From Pseudomonadota bacterium (GTDB taxonomy: Bacteria; Pseudomonadota; Gammaproteobacteria; Xanthomonadales; Xanthomonadaceae), in assembly GCA_023391775.1 (NCBI GenBank), contig JAEWAG010000366.1, positions 1 to 6,282 of the forward strand: 6,282 bases of DNA, read 5' to 3'. Below the pieces are notes generated by a model. It searched no databases, was not told where the DNA came from, and worked only from the letters and a program-made list of their open reading frames with translations. The position numbers and the translations under genes were made by a program. Positions 1 to 6,282 of the stretch are shown here, one piece after another. Every line of letters begins with the position of its first letter. Position 1 is the first letter of the stretch.

Positions 1-3000
1 GAGCGCGAGGCCGATCCGCTGGCGGCCATCAGCGCTGCGATCGACGAGATCACCGCGCAGGATCCGCGCGGCGACGTGCTGGTGTTCCTGCCCGGCGAGC
101 GCGAGATCCGCGACCTGCACCGCACCCTGGAGAAGCGCCAGTACCGCTCGACCGAGGTGCTGCCGCTGTACGCGCGGCTGTCGGTGAAGGACCAGGACCG
201 GGTGTTCAACCCCGGCCCGCAACGCCGCATCGTGCTGGCCACCAACGTCGCCGAGACCTCGCTGACCGTGCCGCGGATCCGCTACGTGGTCGACCCGGGC
301 GATGCCCGGATCAAGCGCTACAGCCCGCGCTCGAAGATCGACCCCCAGCACCTGGAGGCAATCAGCCAGGCCAGCGCCAACCAGCGCAAGGGGCGTTGCG
401 GACGCGTTGCCGAGGGCGTGTGCTACCGGCTGTATTCGGAGGCCGACTTCCTCGCCCGCCCGGAGTTCACCGATCCGGAAATCCGCCGCTCCAGCCTGGC
501 CGGCGTGATCCTGCGCATGCTGCACCTGGGGCTGGGCCGGATCGAGGACTTTCCCTTCATCGAGCCGCCGGACGAGCGCGCCATCGCCGACGGCTGGCAG
601 CAGCTGGCCGAACTCGGCGCGATCGAGGACGCCGGCAATGGCCAGCGCCGGCTGACCGCGGTGGGCCGGCAGATGGCGCGCCTGCCGGTGGACGTGAAGC
701 TCTCGCGCATGCTGGTGGCCGCGCAGGCCCACGGCTGCCTGCGCGCGATGCTGCCGATCGCCGCGTTCCTCGGCGTGCAGGACCCGCGCGAACGGCCGCC
801 GGAAGCGCGCGCCGCCGCCGACAACGCCCATGCCCGGTTCGCCGATGCGCGTTCGGAATTCGTCGGCATCCTGCGCCTGTGGCAGGCCTACGACGACGCC
901 CACGGCCAGCTCACCCAGTCCAAACTGCGCGACTGGTGCGGCAGGCATTTCCTGGGCTTCCTGCGCATGCGCGAATGGCGCGAGCTGCACCGCCAGCTCA
1001 AGCTGCTGTGCGGCGAGCTGGGCTGGAGCGAGGAACACGCGACCCAGTCGCTGGAGCCCTTGCTGGCCGGCACCCTGGCCGACGGCGAAGCACGCGCCGC
1101 AACGCAGCGCCCCACCCGGGGCGAACTGCACCGCGCCGCGCGGCTCGCACGCGAAGGCAAGGCGGGCGCCCCGACCCAGGCACCGGGCAGCGCACCAGCC
1201 AAGCCCGCGGTGGCCGCGCCCGAGACGGCAAGCCGCCACGGGCCGCGCCAGCGCGCGGCGGCCTACCAGGCCCTGCACCGGGCGCTGATTGCCGGCATGC
1301 CGACCCAGCTGGGCCATCGCACCGACAAGGGCGATTACCAGGCGCCGCGTCAGCGGCGCTTCCAGCTGTTCCCGGCCTCGCCGCTGGCGAAGAAGCCACC
1401 GCCGTGGGCGCTGGTCGCCACCCTGCTGGACACGCAGAAGGTGTGGGGCCTGACCGCCGCGGCGATCGAGCCGGACTGGGCCATTACCGAGCTGCCGCAC
1501 CTGCTCGCGCGCAAGCACTTCGACCCGCGCTGGTCGCGCGCGCAGGGCAACGTGCTGGCTTCCGAGCAGATCAGCCTGTTCGGCCTGGTGCTGGCACCCA
1601 AGCGCCCTGTGCATTACGGCCGCATCGACCCGGCCGGCGCGCACGAGCTGTTCGTGCGCCAGGCCCTGGTCACCGGTGAGATCGATACCCGGGCCTCGTT
1701 CCTGCCCGCCAACCTCGCCACGCTGGAACAGGCCCGCGAGGAAGAGGCCAAGCTGCGCCGCGCCGGCCTGGTCGCCGACGAGGGCTGGCAGTCCCGCTGG
1801 TACCTGGACCGGGTTCCCGGCGAGATCCACTCGGCCACCGCACTGGATGCGTGGTACCGCAAGCTGGAACAGGACAGGAAGCAGGTGCTGCGGTGGTCGG
1901 TCACCGACCTGCTGCCCGGCGAAGGCCAGCACGGCGACCTGTATCCGAAGTACTTCCCGCTGGGCGACGCGCGCCTGCCGCTGCTCTACCGCTTCGAACC
2001 CGGCGCGCCGGACGATGGCGTCACCCTGGAGGTGCCGCTGCCGCTGCTCAACGCGCTGGATCCGGCACGCCTGTCGTGGCTGGCACCGGGCTTCGTCGCG
2101 GACAAGGCCGCCGGCCTGATCCGCACCCTGCCCAAGGCGATGCGCCGCAACTACGTGCCGGCGCCGGACTTCGGCCGCGCCTTCGCCGAAGCCTTCGCCA
2201 CGCCCTCGGCAGATTCCCTGCCCGGCGAGCTGGCCCGCTTCCTCACCCGCACCACCGGCAGCGCGGTGACCGCGCTGGATTTCGACGAGGCGGCGCTGGA
2301 GCCGCACCTGCGCATGAACCTGCGCCTGCGGGAACTGCCGGGCCAGGGCGGCAAGGTGCTGGCCGAGTCGCGCGACCTGGATGCGCTGCGCGCGCGCTTT
2401 GGCGAACGCGCGGCCCAGGCCTTCGCCAGCCGCGCCGCACGCAGCCTGGGTGAAGGCGAACAGCAGCTGCGCGATTTCCCCGACGCCCCGCTGCCGGTGC
2501 AGGTCACCGGCGAGGCCGGCGTCCCGGGCTATCCGGCACTGGTCGACGAGGGCGAGCACGCCGTGCTGCGGGTCTTCGCCGACCGCGCCCAGGCCGAGGC
2601 CGCGCATCCGCGTGGCGTCGGACGCCTGCTGCGCATCGCGTTGGCCGACAAGGCCCGGCAGGCACGCAGGCAACTGCCGGTCTCCCCGCAGCTGGGGCTG
2701 CTGTACGCGGCGATCGAGCAGTTCGGCGGCTCGCCCCAGGACAAGGCCCGGGAAAAGGAGCAACTGCGTACCGACCTGGTCGAGGCGGCATTGAACGCGG
2801 TGCTGGATGGCGGGCTGGACGCGATCCGCGACCGCGCCGCGTTCCAGAAGCGCGCCGAGGCCGCCGGCCGGCAGCTGTTCGCCGAGGCCATGCAGCGCCT
2901 GCAGCTGGCCGAACAGATCCTGGCCGCGGTCGCCGCGCTCAAACCGGAGCTGGAAGCGCCGCTGATGGGCTGGGCCGGCGCCAACCTCGACGACCTCCAC

Positions 3001-3342
3001 GCGCAGCTGGAAGGCCTGGTCCATCCCGGCTTCCTGCGCCACACCCCGGCCGAGGCGCTGGCGCAGTTCCCGCGCTGGCTCAAGGGCATGACCCTGCGCG
3101 CCGAGCGCGCCAAGCGCGACCCGGCCCGCGACCAGGCGCGCATGCTCGAGCTCAAGCCCTTCATCGATGCGCTGGCCGCCGCCCGCGCGCGCGGCCAGGA
3201 CGATGCACCGGAATGGCAGACGCTGCGCTGGGACCTGGAGGAACTGCGCGTGCTGCTGTTCGCGCAGGAACTGGGCGCGCGCGGCGGCGTGTCGCCGAAG
3301 AAACTGGCCCAGCGGCTGGCTTCACTGCGCGGAGCAGCGTAA
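1..3342 (+). CDS. hrpA: ATP-dependent RNA helicase HrpA, 5'-truncated by the window edge
   Basis: Cytoplasmic DEAH-box (DEAH/RHA, SF2) RNA helicase. The E. coli homologue is about 1300 residues and has been linked to mRNA processing and to rescue of collided ribosomes. The frame is open from base 1 to TAA at 3340-3342 (1113 codons), so the true start and motifs I-III lie upstream. The GTG at 76 is internal, not a start. Visible in order, in window codons: motif IV region VLVFLPG (26-32); motif [13 protein letters not shown] (80-91); motif [10 protein letters not shown] (128-135), the HrpA-type variant of the DEAH arginine-finger motif; winged helix (about 176-227); HA2/ratchet region beginning [11 protein letters not shown] (from 228); an Ala/Pro-rich linker (about 359-420); OB-fold region (about 429-495); then the long C-terminal DUF3418 region (about 530-1105), including [15 protein letters not shown] and a C-terminal [13 protein letters not shown]. 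From memory it is colinear with E. coli HrpA to the end, with no frameshift or internal stop. recQ follows 52 bases downstream on the same strand. Confidence 0.96.
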   Translation, partial: EREADPLAAISAAIDEITAQDPRGDVLVFLPGEREIRDLHRTLEKRQYRSTEVLPLYARLSVKDQDRVFNPGPQRRIVLATNVAETSLTVPRIRYVVDPGDARIKRYSPRSKIDPQHLEAISQASANQRKGRCGRVAEGVCYRLYSEADFLARPEFTDPEIRRSSLAGVILRMLHLGLGRIEDFPFIEPPDERAIADGWQQLAELGAIEDAGNGQRRLTAVGRQMARLPVDVKLSRMLVAAQAHGCLRAMLPIAAFLGVQDPRERPPEARAAADNAHARFADARSEFVGILRLWQAYDDAHGQLTQSKLRDWCGRHFLGFLRMREWRELHRQLKLLCGELGWSEEHATQSLEPLLAGTLADGEARAATQRPTRGELHRAARLAREGKAGAPTQAPGSAPAKPAVAAPETASRHGPRQRAAAYQALHRALIAGMPTQLGHRTDKGDYQAPRQRRFQLFPASPLAKKPPPWALVATLLDTQKVWGLTAAAIEPDWAITELPHLLARKHFDPRWSRAQGNVLASEQISLFGLVLAPKRPVHYGRIDPAGAHELFVRQALVTGEIDTRASFLPANLATLEQAREEEAKLRRAGLVADEGWQSRWYLDRVPGEIHSATALDAWYRKLEQDRKQVLRWSVTDLLPGEGQHGDLYPKYFPLGDARLPLLYRFEPGAPDDGVTLEVPLPLLNALDPARLSWLAPGFVADKAAGLIRTLPKAMRRNYVPAPDFGRAFAEAFATPSADSLPGELARFLTRTTGSAVTALDFDEAALEPHLRMNLRLRELPGQGGKVLAESRDLDALRARFGERAAQAFASRAARSLGEGEQQLRDFPDAPLPVQVTGEAGVPGYPALVDEGEHAVLRVFADRAQAEAAHPRGVGRLLRIALADKARQARRQLPVSPQLGLLYAAIEQFGGSPQDKAREKEQLRTDLVEAALNAVLDGGLDAIRDRAAFQKRAEAAGRQLFAEAMQRLQLAEQILAAVAALKPELEAPLMGWAGANLDDLHAQLEGLVHPGFLRHTPAEALAQFPRWLKGMTLRAERAKRDPARDQARMLELKPFIDALAAARARGQDDAPEWQTLRWDLEELRVLLFAQELGARGGVSPKKLAQRLASLRGAA

Positions 3343-3382
3343 TGCAAGCGATATTGTTCATGCCGGCTGGGGCACGCGCCGG

Positions 3383-3388
3383 TATCCT
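3383..3388 (+). promoter_or_regulatory. Candidate -10 element for a leaderless recQ transcript
   Basis: The hexamer TATCCT (4 of 6 matches to TATAAT) ends 6 bases before the recQ ATG at 3395, so a transcript would begin at or next to the start codon. There is no purine-rich Shine-Dalgarno sequence just upstream of the ATG (the bases are GTATCCTTGCCGC), which fits a leaderless mRNA; such mRNAs are known in xanthomonads. No convincing -35 box lies 16-18 bases upstream. The only TTG-type hexamer, TTGTTC at 3354-3359, is 23 bases away, which is too far. recQ could equally be cotranscribed with hrpA. Confidence 0.25.
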
Positions 3389-3394
3389 TGCCGC

Positions 3395-4771
3395 ATGCAC
3401 GAATCCTTGAACGCCCCGCCCCCGCGCGCAGGCAGCAGCGCGGTGGACGGCGACGCACTGGGCGTGCTGCGCCAGGTGTTCGGCTACGACGCCTTCCGCG
3501 GCCAGCAGCAGGACATCATCGAGCACGTCGCCGCCGGCAACGACGCCCTGGTGCTCATGCCCACCGGCGGCGGCAAGTCGCTCTGCTACCAGGTGCCGGC
3601 ACTGCTGCGCGCGGGCACGGCCATCGTGGTTTCACCGCTGATCGCCCTGATGCAGGACCAGGTCGACGCCCTGCTCCAGTTCGGCGTGCGCGCGGCGTGC
3701 CTGAACTCCACGCTCGATGCGGCGCAGGCACGCGAGGTCGAGCGGCAGTTGCTCGAAGGCGGCCTGGACCTGCTGTACGTGGCACCGGAACGGCTGCTCA
3801 CGGGGCGCTTCCTGGGACTGCTGGAGCGGGTCACGCCCGCCCTGTTCGCCATCGACGAGGCGCACTGCGTCTCGCAGTGGGGCCATGATTTCCGCCCCGA
3901 GTACCGCGAGCTGACGGTCCTGCACGAACGCTGGCCGCAGGTGCCGCGGATCGCGCTGACCGCCACCGCCGACCCGCCCACCCGGCGCGAGATCATCGAG
4001 CGGCTGGCGCTGGAGGAAGCGCGCTGCTTCCTCAGCTCGTTCGACCGGCCCAACATCCGCTACGCGGTCGCGCACAAGGACAACCCGCGCCGGCAGCTGC
4101 TGGATTTCCTGTCCGGCCATCGCGGCGAGAGCGGCATCGTCTACTGCCTGTCCCGGCGCAAGGTGGAGGAGACGGCCGAGTTCCTGGCCGGGCGCGGCGT
4201 CGCCGCCCTGCCCTACCACGCCGGCCTGCCGGTGGAGGTGCGCGCGGAGAACCAGCGCCGCTTCCTGCGCGAGGACGGCATCGTCATGTGCGCGACGATC
4301 GCCTTCGGCATGGGCATCGACAAACCCGATGTGCGTTTCGTCGCCCACCTGGACCTGCCCAAGTCGATCGAGGGTTATTACCAGGAAACCGGACGCGCCG
4401 GCCGCGACGGCGAACCAGCCGAGGCCTGGATGGGCTACGGCCTGGGCGACGTGGTGCTGCTGCGGCAGATGATCGAGCAGGGCGAGGCCAGCGAGGAGCG
4501 CAAGCGGCTGGAGCGGCGCAAGCTCGACCAGCTGCTGGGGTTCTGTGAGACCGCCGGCTGCCGCCGCCAGGCGCTGCTTGCGGCATTCGGGGAAACCTAT
4601 GCGTCGGCCGGCGCCGATGGCGGCTGCGGCAACTGCGACAACTGCCTGCAGCCGGTGCGCACCTGGGATGCGACCGAGGCCGCGCGCAAGGCGCTGAGCT
4701 GCGTCTACCGCACCGGCCAGCGCTTCGGCGCCTCGCACGTGATCGAGGTCCTGCGCGGCGCCGACACCTAG
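3395..4771 (+). CDS. recQ: RecQ N-terminal product: helicase core plus zinc site, ending at the premature TAG
   Basis: If translation stops at 4769-4771 the product is 458 residues. It holds all helicase motifs: motif 0 region [14 protein letters not shown]; Walker A PTGGGKS with the ATP-binding Lys at residue 61; [15 protein letters not shown] at residues 154-157 followed by the RecQ-specific aromatic-rich loop [19 protein letters not shown]; motif [17 protein letters not shown]; and motif [12 protein letters not shown] with Gln at residue 330. Cys389, 411, 414 and 417 reproduce the four-cysteine zinc site, with a first gap about five residues longer than in E. coli. Only the first 35 or so residues of the winged helix remain. 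In characterised RecQ proteins the core together with the RQC region is needed for efficient unwinding, so this product would probably be an impaired helicase that may still hydrolyse ATP. That functional statement is inference. Confidence 0.6.
   Translation: MHESLNAPPPRAGSSAVDGDALGVLRQVFGYDAFRGQQQDIIEHVAAGNDALVLMPTGGGKSLCYQVPALLRAGTAIVVSPLIALMQDQVDALLQFGVRAACLNSTLDAAQAREVERQLLEGGLDLLYVAPERLLTGRFLGLLERVTPALFAIDEAHCVSQWGHDFRPEYRELTVLHERWPQVPRIALTATADPPTRREIIERLALEEARCFLSSFDRPNIRYAVAHKDNPRRQLLDFLSGHRGESGIVYCLSRRKVEETAEFLAGRGVAALPYHAGLPVEVRAENQRRFLREDGIVMCATIAFGMGIDKPDVRFVAHLDLPKSIEGYYQETGRAGRDGEPAEAWMGYGLGDVVLLRQMIEQGEASEERKRLERRKLDQLLGFCETAGCRRQALLAAFGETYASAGADGGCGNCDNCLQPVRTWDATEAARKALSCVYRTGQRFGASHVIEVLRGADT
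4769..4771 (+). other. In-frame amber (TAG) codon inside recQ
   Basis: The codon context is GAC ACC TAG AAG GTG CGC. Flanking codons keep the RecQ frame, so this is a substitution, not an indel. The base after the stop is A, which is not the strongest readthrough context. The nearby lhr-like gene also ends in TAG (5272-5274 on the minus strand) at its expected C-terminus, so TAG evidently works as a stop in this genome. Confidence 0.95.
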
Positions 4772-4774
4772 AAG

Positions 4775-5260
4775 GTGCGCCAGTTCCGCCACAACGAGCT
4801 CTCCACTTACGGTATCGGCACCGACCTGGACACCAACGCCTGGCGCAGCGTGTTCCGCCAGCTGGTGGTGGCCGGCCTGCTGGAGGTCGATGCCGAAGGC
4901 CATGGCGGCTTGCGGCTGGGCGCCGCGGCGCGTCCGGTGCTGCGCGGCGAGCAGCCGGTGCGCATGCGCGAGGAGCCGGCGCGACAGGCCAGCCGCGGCA
5001 GCGACCGGCCCAGCCAGAGCACGCTGTACGTGGATGCCGGCGACCGGCCCCTGTTTGATGCCTTGCGCGCCTGGCGCGGCCGGCTGGCGCGGGAGCAGAA
5101 TGTGCCCGCCTATGTGATCTTCAACGACCGCAACCTGCGCGACATCGCCCAGCTGCGCCCCGCCACCCTGAGCGAACTGGCGCGTGTGGGCGGCGTCGGC
5201 AGCAGCAAGCTGGGACGCTACGGCGAGGATGTGCTGGAAGTGATCCGCGAGTACGGCTGA
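4775..5260 (+). CDS. RecQ C-terminal part: remainder of winged helix plus HRDC domain
   Basis: This is the same frame as recQ, resuming one codon after the TAG. The nearest possible start is GTG 4775, giving 161 residues. It carries the rest of the winged helix (STYGIGTDLDTNAWRSVFRQL, then AARPVLRGE), a polar linker, and an HRDC domain from about DRPLFDALRAWRGRLAREQN through PAYVIFNDRNLRDIA to VGGVGSSKLGRYG. HRDC domains tune DNA binding and substrate choice in RecQ and are not catalytic. There is no Shine-Dalgarno sequence before GTG 4775, so expression would need reinitiation by ribosomes stopping at the adjacent TAG. A second in-frame start, ATG 4964, would yield a 98-residue HRDC-only protein, also without a good ribosome binding site. 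It is probably just the untranslated remainder of recQ, although its conservation shows the break is recent or tolerated. Confidence 0.4.
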   Translation: MRQFRHNELSTYGIGTDLDTNAWRSVFRQLVVAGLLEVDAEGHGGLRLGAAARPVLRGEQPVRMREEPARQASRGSDRPSQSTLYVDAGDRPLFDALRAWRGRLAREQNVPAYVIFNDRNLRDIAQLRPATLSELARVGGVGSSKLGRYGEDVLEVIREYG

Positions 5261-5261
5261 G

Positions 5262-5282
5262 CGGCCCGGCGCTACGGGACCG
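5262..5282. terminator. Imperfect GC hairpin between the convergent recQ and lhr-like genes
   Basis: CGGCCCG (5262-5268) can pair with CGGGACCG (5275-5282) as seven G-C pairs with one bulged A (5279) and a six-base loop. It covers the 11-base gap and the lhr stop codon, where a shared bidirectional terminator would be expected. Neither strand has a T-tract after the stem, so it is not a canonical intrinsic terminator. Such stems are also common by chance in DNA this GC-rich. Confidence 0.2.
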
Positions 5283-6282
5283 CCACATCCAGCCGCGCCA
5301 GCAGGGCCTCCAGCCCGGTTTCGGCCTCGCCGGACAGGCGCCTGCGTACCTGCGCCTCGGCTTCCGGCTCCAGCGCCGCCATCAGCCGTACCTCACCGCC
5401 GATGCGCGCGGCCACCGGCATGCCGTCGCGGAAGAGCAGGCGCGAGCCGGCGACCCGCGGCACCTTGTCACCGGCGATGACGGTGCCGGAGAGATTCAGC
5501 GGATCCAGCGCGCCCACCTCCACCAGCTCCCCGTCGGCCGGCCGGTTGCGCATCCTGCGCAGCGGCGCGATGGCGTCCGGCAGGGCGAACTGCTCCCCGG
5601 ACACGCCCTCGATGAAGCGGCCGCCGCGCACCTCGCCGCGCGCCTCCAGCCGGTGGTAGACGCGTAGCAGTTCCCGCCACGGCGGCAGCCAGGCCGCCTC
5701 GCGCTCGAGGATGCGCCAGCCGACCACGCCGTAGCGGCGCAGGAGTACCCGCGCCACGTGCTCGACCGCTTCGGGATCGGGCCGACTACGCGCCTGCCCG
5801 CCGGTTTCGCCTTCCGGCGCGGCAGAACGACGCACCCGGGCCCAGCGCCCGGCGTCCTGGATTCCCGAGCGCAGGTCGCGCCGTCGTCCGTGCCCGGGTA
5901 GTGGGCGCCGCGAGGGCGGCACCAGCAGCGCGCGCAGCCCGGCGAAGCTGTCGCAGTGGACCAGTCCGCGGGCGACCAGTTCGGCCAGTGCGTCCTCCAG
6001 CTCGGTGCGCAGCAGGCGGCTTGCATCCAGCAGCTCATCGAAGAACGAGGCGCCCTGGCTGGCGAGCAGCGCCTCCACCTTGCGCGCACGCGAGGACAGC
6101 CCCGGCAGCTGCGGGTCCGGCGCCGGCGAAAGCCCGACCCAGTGCGCGGCATTGCGGCGCGGCAGCAGCAGCACCGGGGTGCTGCGCAGCGACAGGCTGC
6201 CTCGGCCGCCGGACGCGGCTTCAGCCGGCCTCCGGCGCGTCCCCAGCACGCGCCCGGCGGTGCCCAGCTCGTCCAGCCAGCG
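5272..6282 (-). CDS. lhr: Lhr-family large ATP-dependent helicase, C-terminal part (5' end beyond the window)
   Basis: The frame is open from the right edge (6282) down to TAG at 5274-5272, giving 336 residues of the C-terminus of a protein that is usually about 1400-1500 residues. ATG/GTG codons near 6249 are internal, because coding sequence (RWLDELGTAGR) continues upstream of them. Lhr proteins are SF2 3'-5' helicases on DNA and RNA:DNA hybrids, implicated in the DNA damage response. Their bacterial C-terminal domain has been linked to uracil-DNA glycosylase activity in E. coli. Family signatures seen are: ASFFDELLDASRLLRTELED and DSFAGLRALL (about 5930-6060); RRYGVVGWRILERE (about 5690-5750); PPWRELLRVYHRLEARGE and GGRFIEGVSGEQFALPDA (about 5580-5685); and DPLNLSGTVIAGDKVPR (about 5460-5510). 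The ATPase motifs are outside the window, so helicase competence cannot be judged. An Arg-rich, low-conservation stretch lies at about 5790-5925. The gene converges on recQ with 11 bases between stop codons. Confidence 0.9.
   Translation of the reverse strand, partial: RWLDELGTAGRVLGTRRRPAEAASGGRGSLSLRSTPVLLLPRRNAAHWVGLSPAPDPQLPGLSSRARKVEALLASQGASFFDELLDASRLLRTELEDALAELVARGLVHCDSFAGLRALLVPPSRRPLPGHGRRRDLRSGIQDAGRWARVRRSAAPEGETGGQARSRPDPEAVEHVARVLLRRYGVVGWRILEREAAWLPPWRELLRVYHRLEARGEVRGGRFIEGVSGEQFALPDAIAPLRRMRNRPADGELVEVGALDPLNLSGTVIAGDKVPRVAGSRLLFRDGMPVAARIGGEVRLMAALEPEAEAQVRRRLSGEAETGLEALLARLDVAVP

Larger units (their letters stand above)
3395..5260 (+). pseudogene. recQ: recQ, ATP-dependent DNA helicase RecQ, interrupted by an in-frame amber codon
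   Basis: RecQ is a 3'-5' SF2 DNA helicase that starts recombination in the RecF pathway and processes stalled forks. From ATG 3395 to TGA 5258-5260 the locus spans 622 codons including the final stop, matching E. coli RecQ (609 aa) in length and domain order. The order is helicase core (codons about 20-340), zinc-binding RQC part (about 389-417), winged helix (about 424-525) and HRDC (about 550-619). The one defect is TAG at codon 459, inside the winged helix. The sequence on both sides is in the same frame and aligns, from memory, to E. coli RGANNQRIRDYGH with the TAG opposite the second Gln. A single base change in GAG, CAG or AAG would create it. ATG 3395 is chosen because no ATG, GTG or TTG occurs in this frame between the end of hrpA and 3395. 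A recent nonsense mutation is most likely; a sequencing error, readthrough or a genuinely split gene cannot be excluded. Confidence 0.75.

Noticed and set aside
76..78. GTG as the start of hrpA
   Set aside because: The frame is open to base 1 with HrpA-like sequence ([13 protein letters not shown]) before it, and the protein would lack the ATP-binding motifs. The gene simply runs in from the left edge.
396..1679. Long open frame (427 codons) in another plus-strand frame inside hrpA
   Set aside because: It overlaps confidently identified hrpA. Its translation is dominated by Arg, Ala, Gly and Pro without recognisable motifs, which is typical of a shadow frame in very GC-rich DNA.
3363..3382. 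Short inverted repeat CCGGC/GCCGG upstream of recQ as an operator
   Set aside because: A five-base stem with a ten-base spacer in GC-rich DNA is expected by chance, and it matches no operator I recognise.
2529..3458. 309-codon open frame antisense to the hrpA 3' end
   Set aside because: It is Ser/Arg/Ala-rich with no domains and lies opposite conserved DUF3418 sequence of HrpA.
3632..4903. 423-codon open frame antisense to recQ
   Set aside because: It lies opposite the RecQ helicase motifs, has a low-complexity His/Gln/Ala-rich composition and resembles no family. It is a GC-driven shadow frame.
6247..6249. Start codon for the lhr-like gene near 6249
   Set aside because: Coding sequence continues in frame to the window edge, and the visible part is only the C-terminal portion of a much longer family.
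1..6282. Search for a novel system: defence island, CRISPR, mobile element, retron or phage genes
   Set aside because: No direct-repeat arrays, terminal inverted repeats, transposase, integrase or RNA-gene signatures are seen. All coding capacity is accounted for by hrpA, recQ and the lhr-like gene.

Overview
The window looks like a chromosomal core-gene region of a high-GC gammaproteobacterium. The closest match I recognise is the Xanthomonadaceae (Lysobacter/Luteimonas/Pseudoxanthomonas/Stenotrophomonas-like). This rests on the very GC-rich third codon positions, on HrpA and RecQ sequences that are gammaproteobacterial in type, and on the presence of a long-form bacterial Lhr. The genus is inferred and no database was searched.

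Three superfamily 2 helicase genes fill almost the whole window. Positions 1-3342 (+) are the 3' four-fifths or so of hrpA, a DEAH-box RNA helicase; its first motifs lie upstream of the window. After a gap of 52 bases comes recQ (3395-5260, +), the 3'-5' DNA helicase of recombinational repair. Converging on recQ, with only 11 bases between stop codons, is the 3' end of an lhr-type large helicase gene (5272-6282, -); its ATPase core lies beyond the right edge. I see no RNA genes, insertion sequences, CRISPR arrays or other mobile elements.

The notable feature is that recQ is interrupted by a single in-frame amber codon, TAG at 4769-4771 (codon 459 of 622). The reading frame continues unchanged afterwards and encodes well-conserved winged-helix and HRDC sequence up to the normal C-terminus. 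The helicase core and zinc site lie before the stop. Most of the DNA-binding winged helix and the whole HRDC domain lie after it. The simplest reading is a recent nonsense mutation (or a base-call error) that disables RecQ. Less likely options are readthrough, or a split protein made by reinitiation at GTG 4775. The neighbouring lhr gene itself ends in TAG where that family normally ends, which argues against a genome-wide reassignment of TAG.

The three proteins do not form a known pathway. HrpA acts on RNA and ribosomes, while RecQ and Lhr act on damaged or recombining DNA. The cluster is best read as adjacent housekeeping genes. I did not find a novel multi-gene system here; the broken or split recQ is the observation most worth following up.
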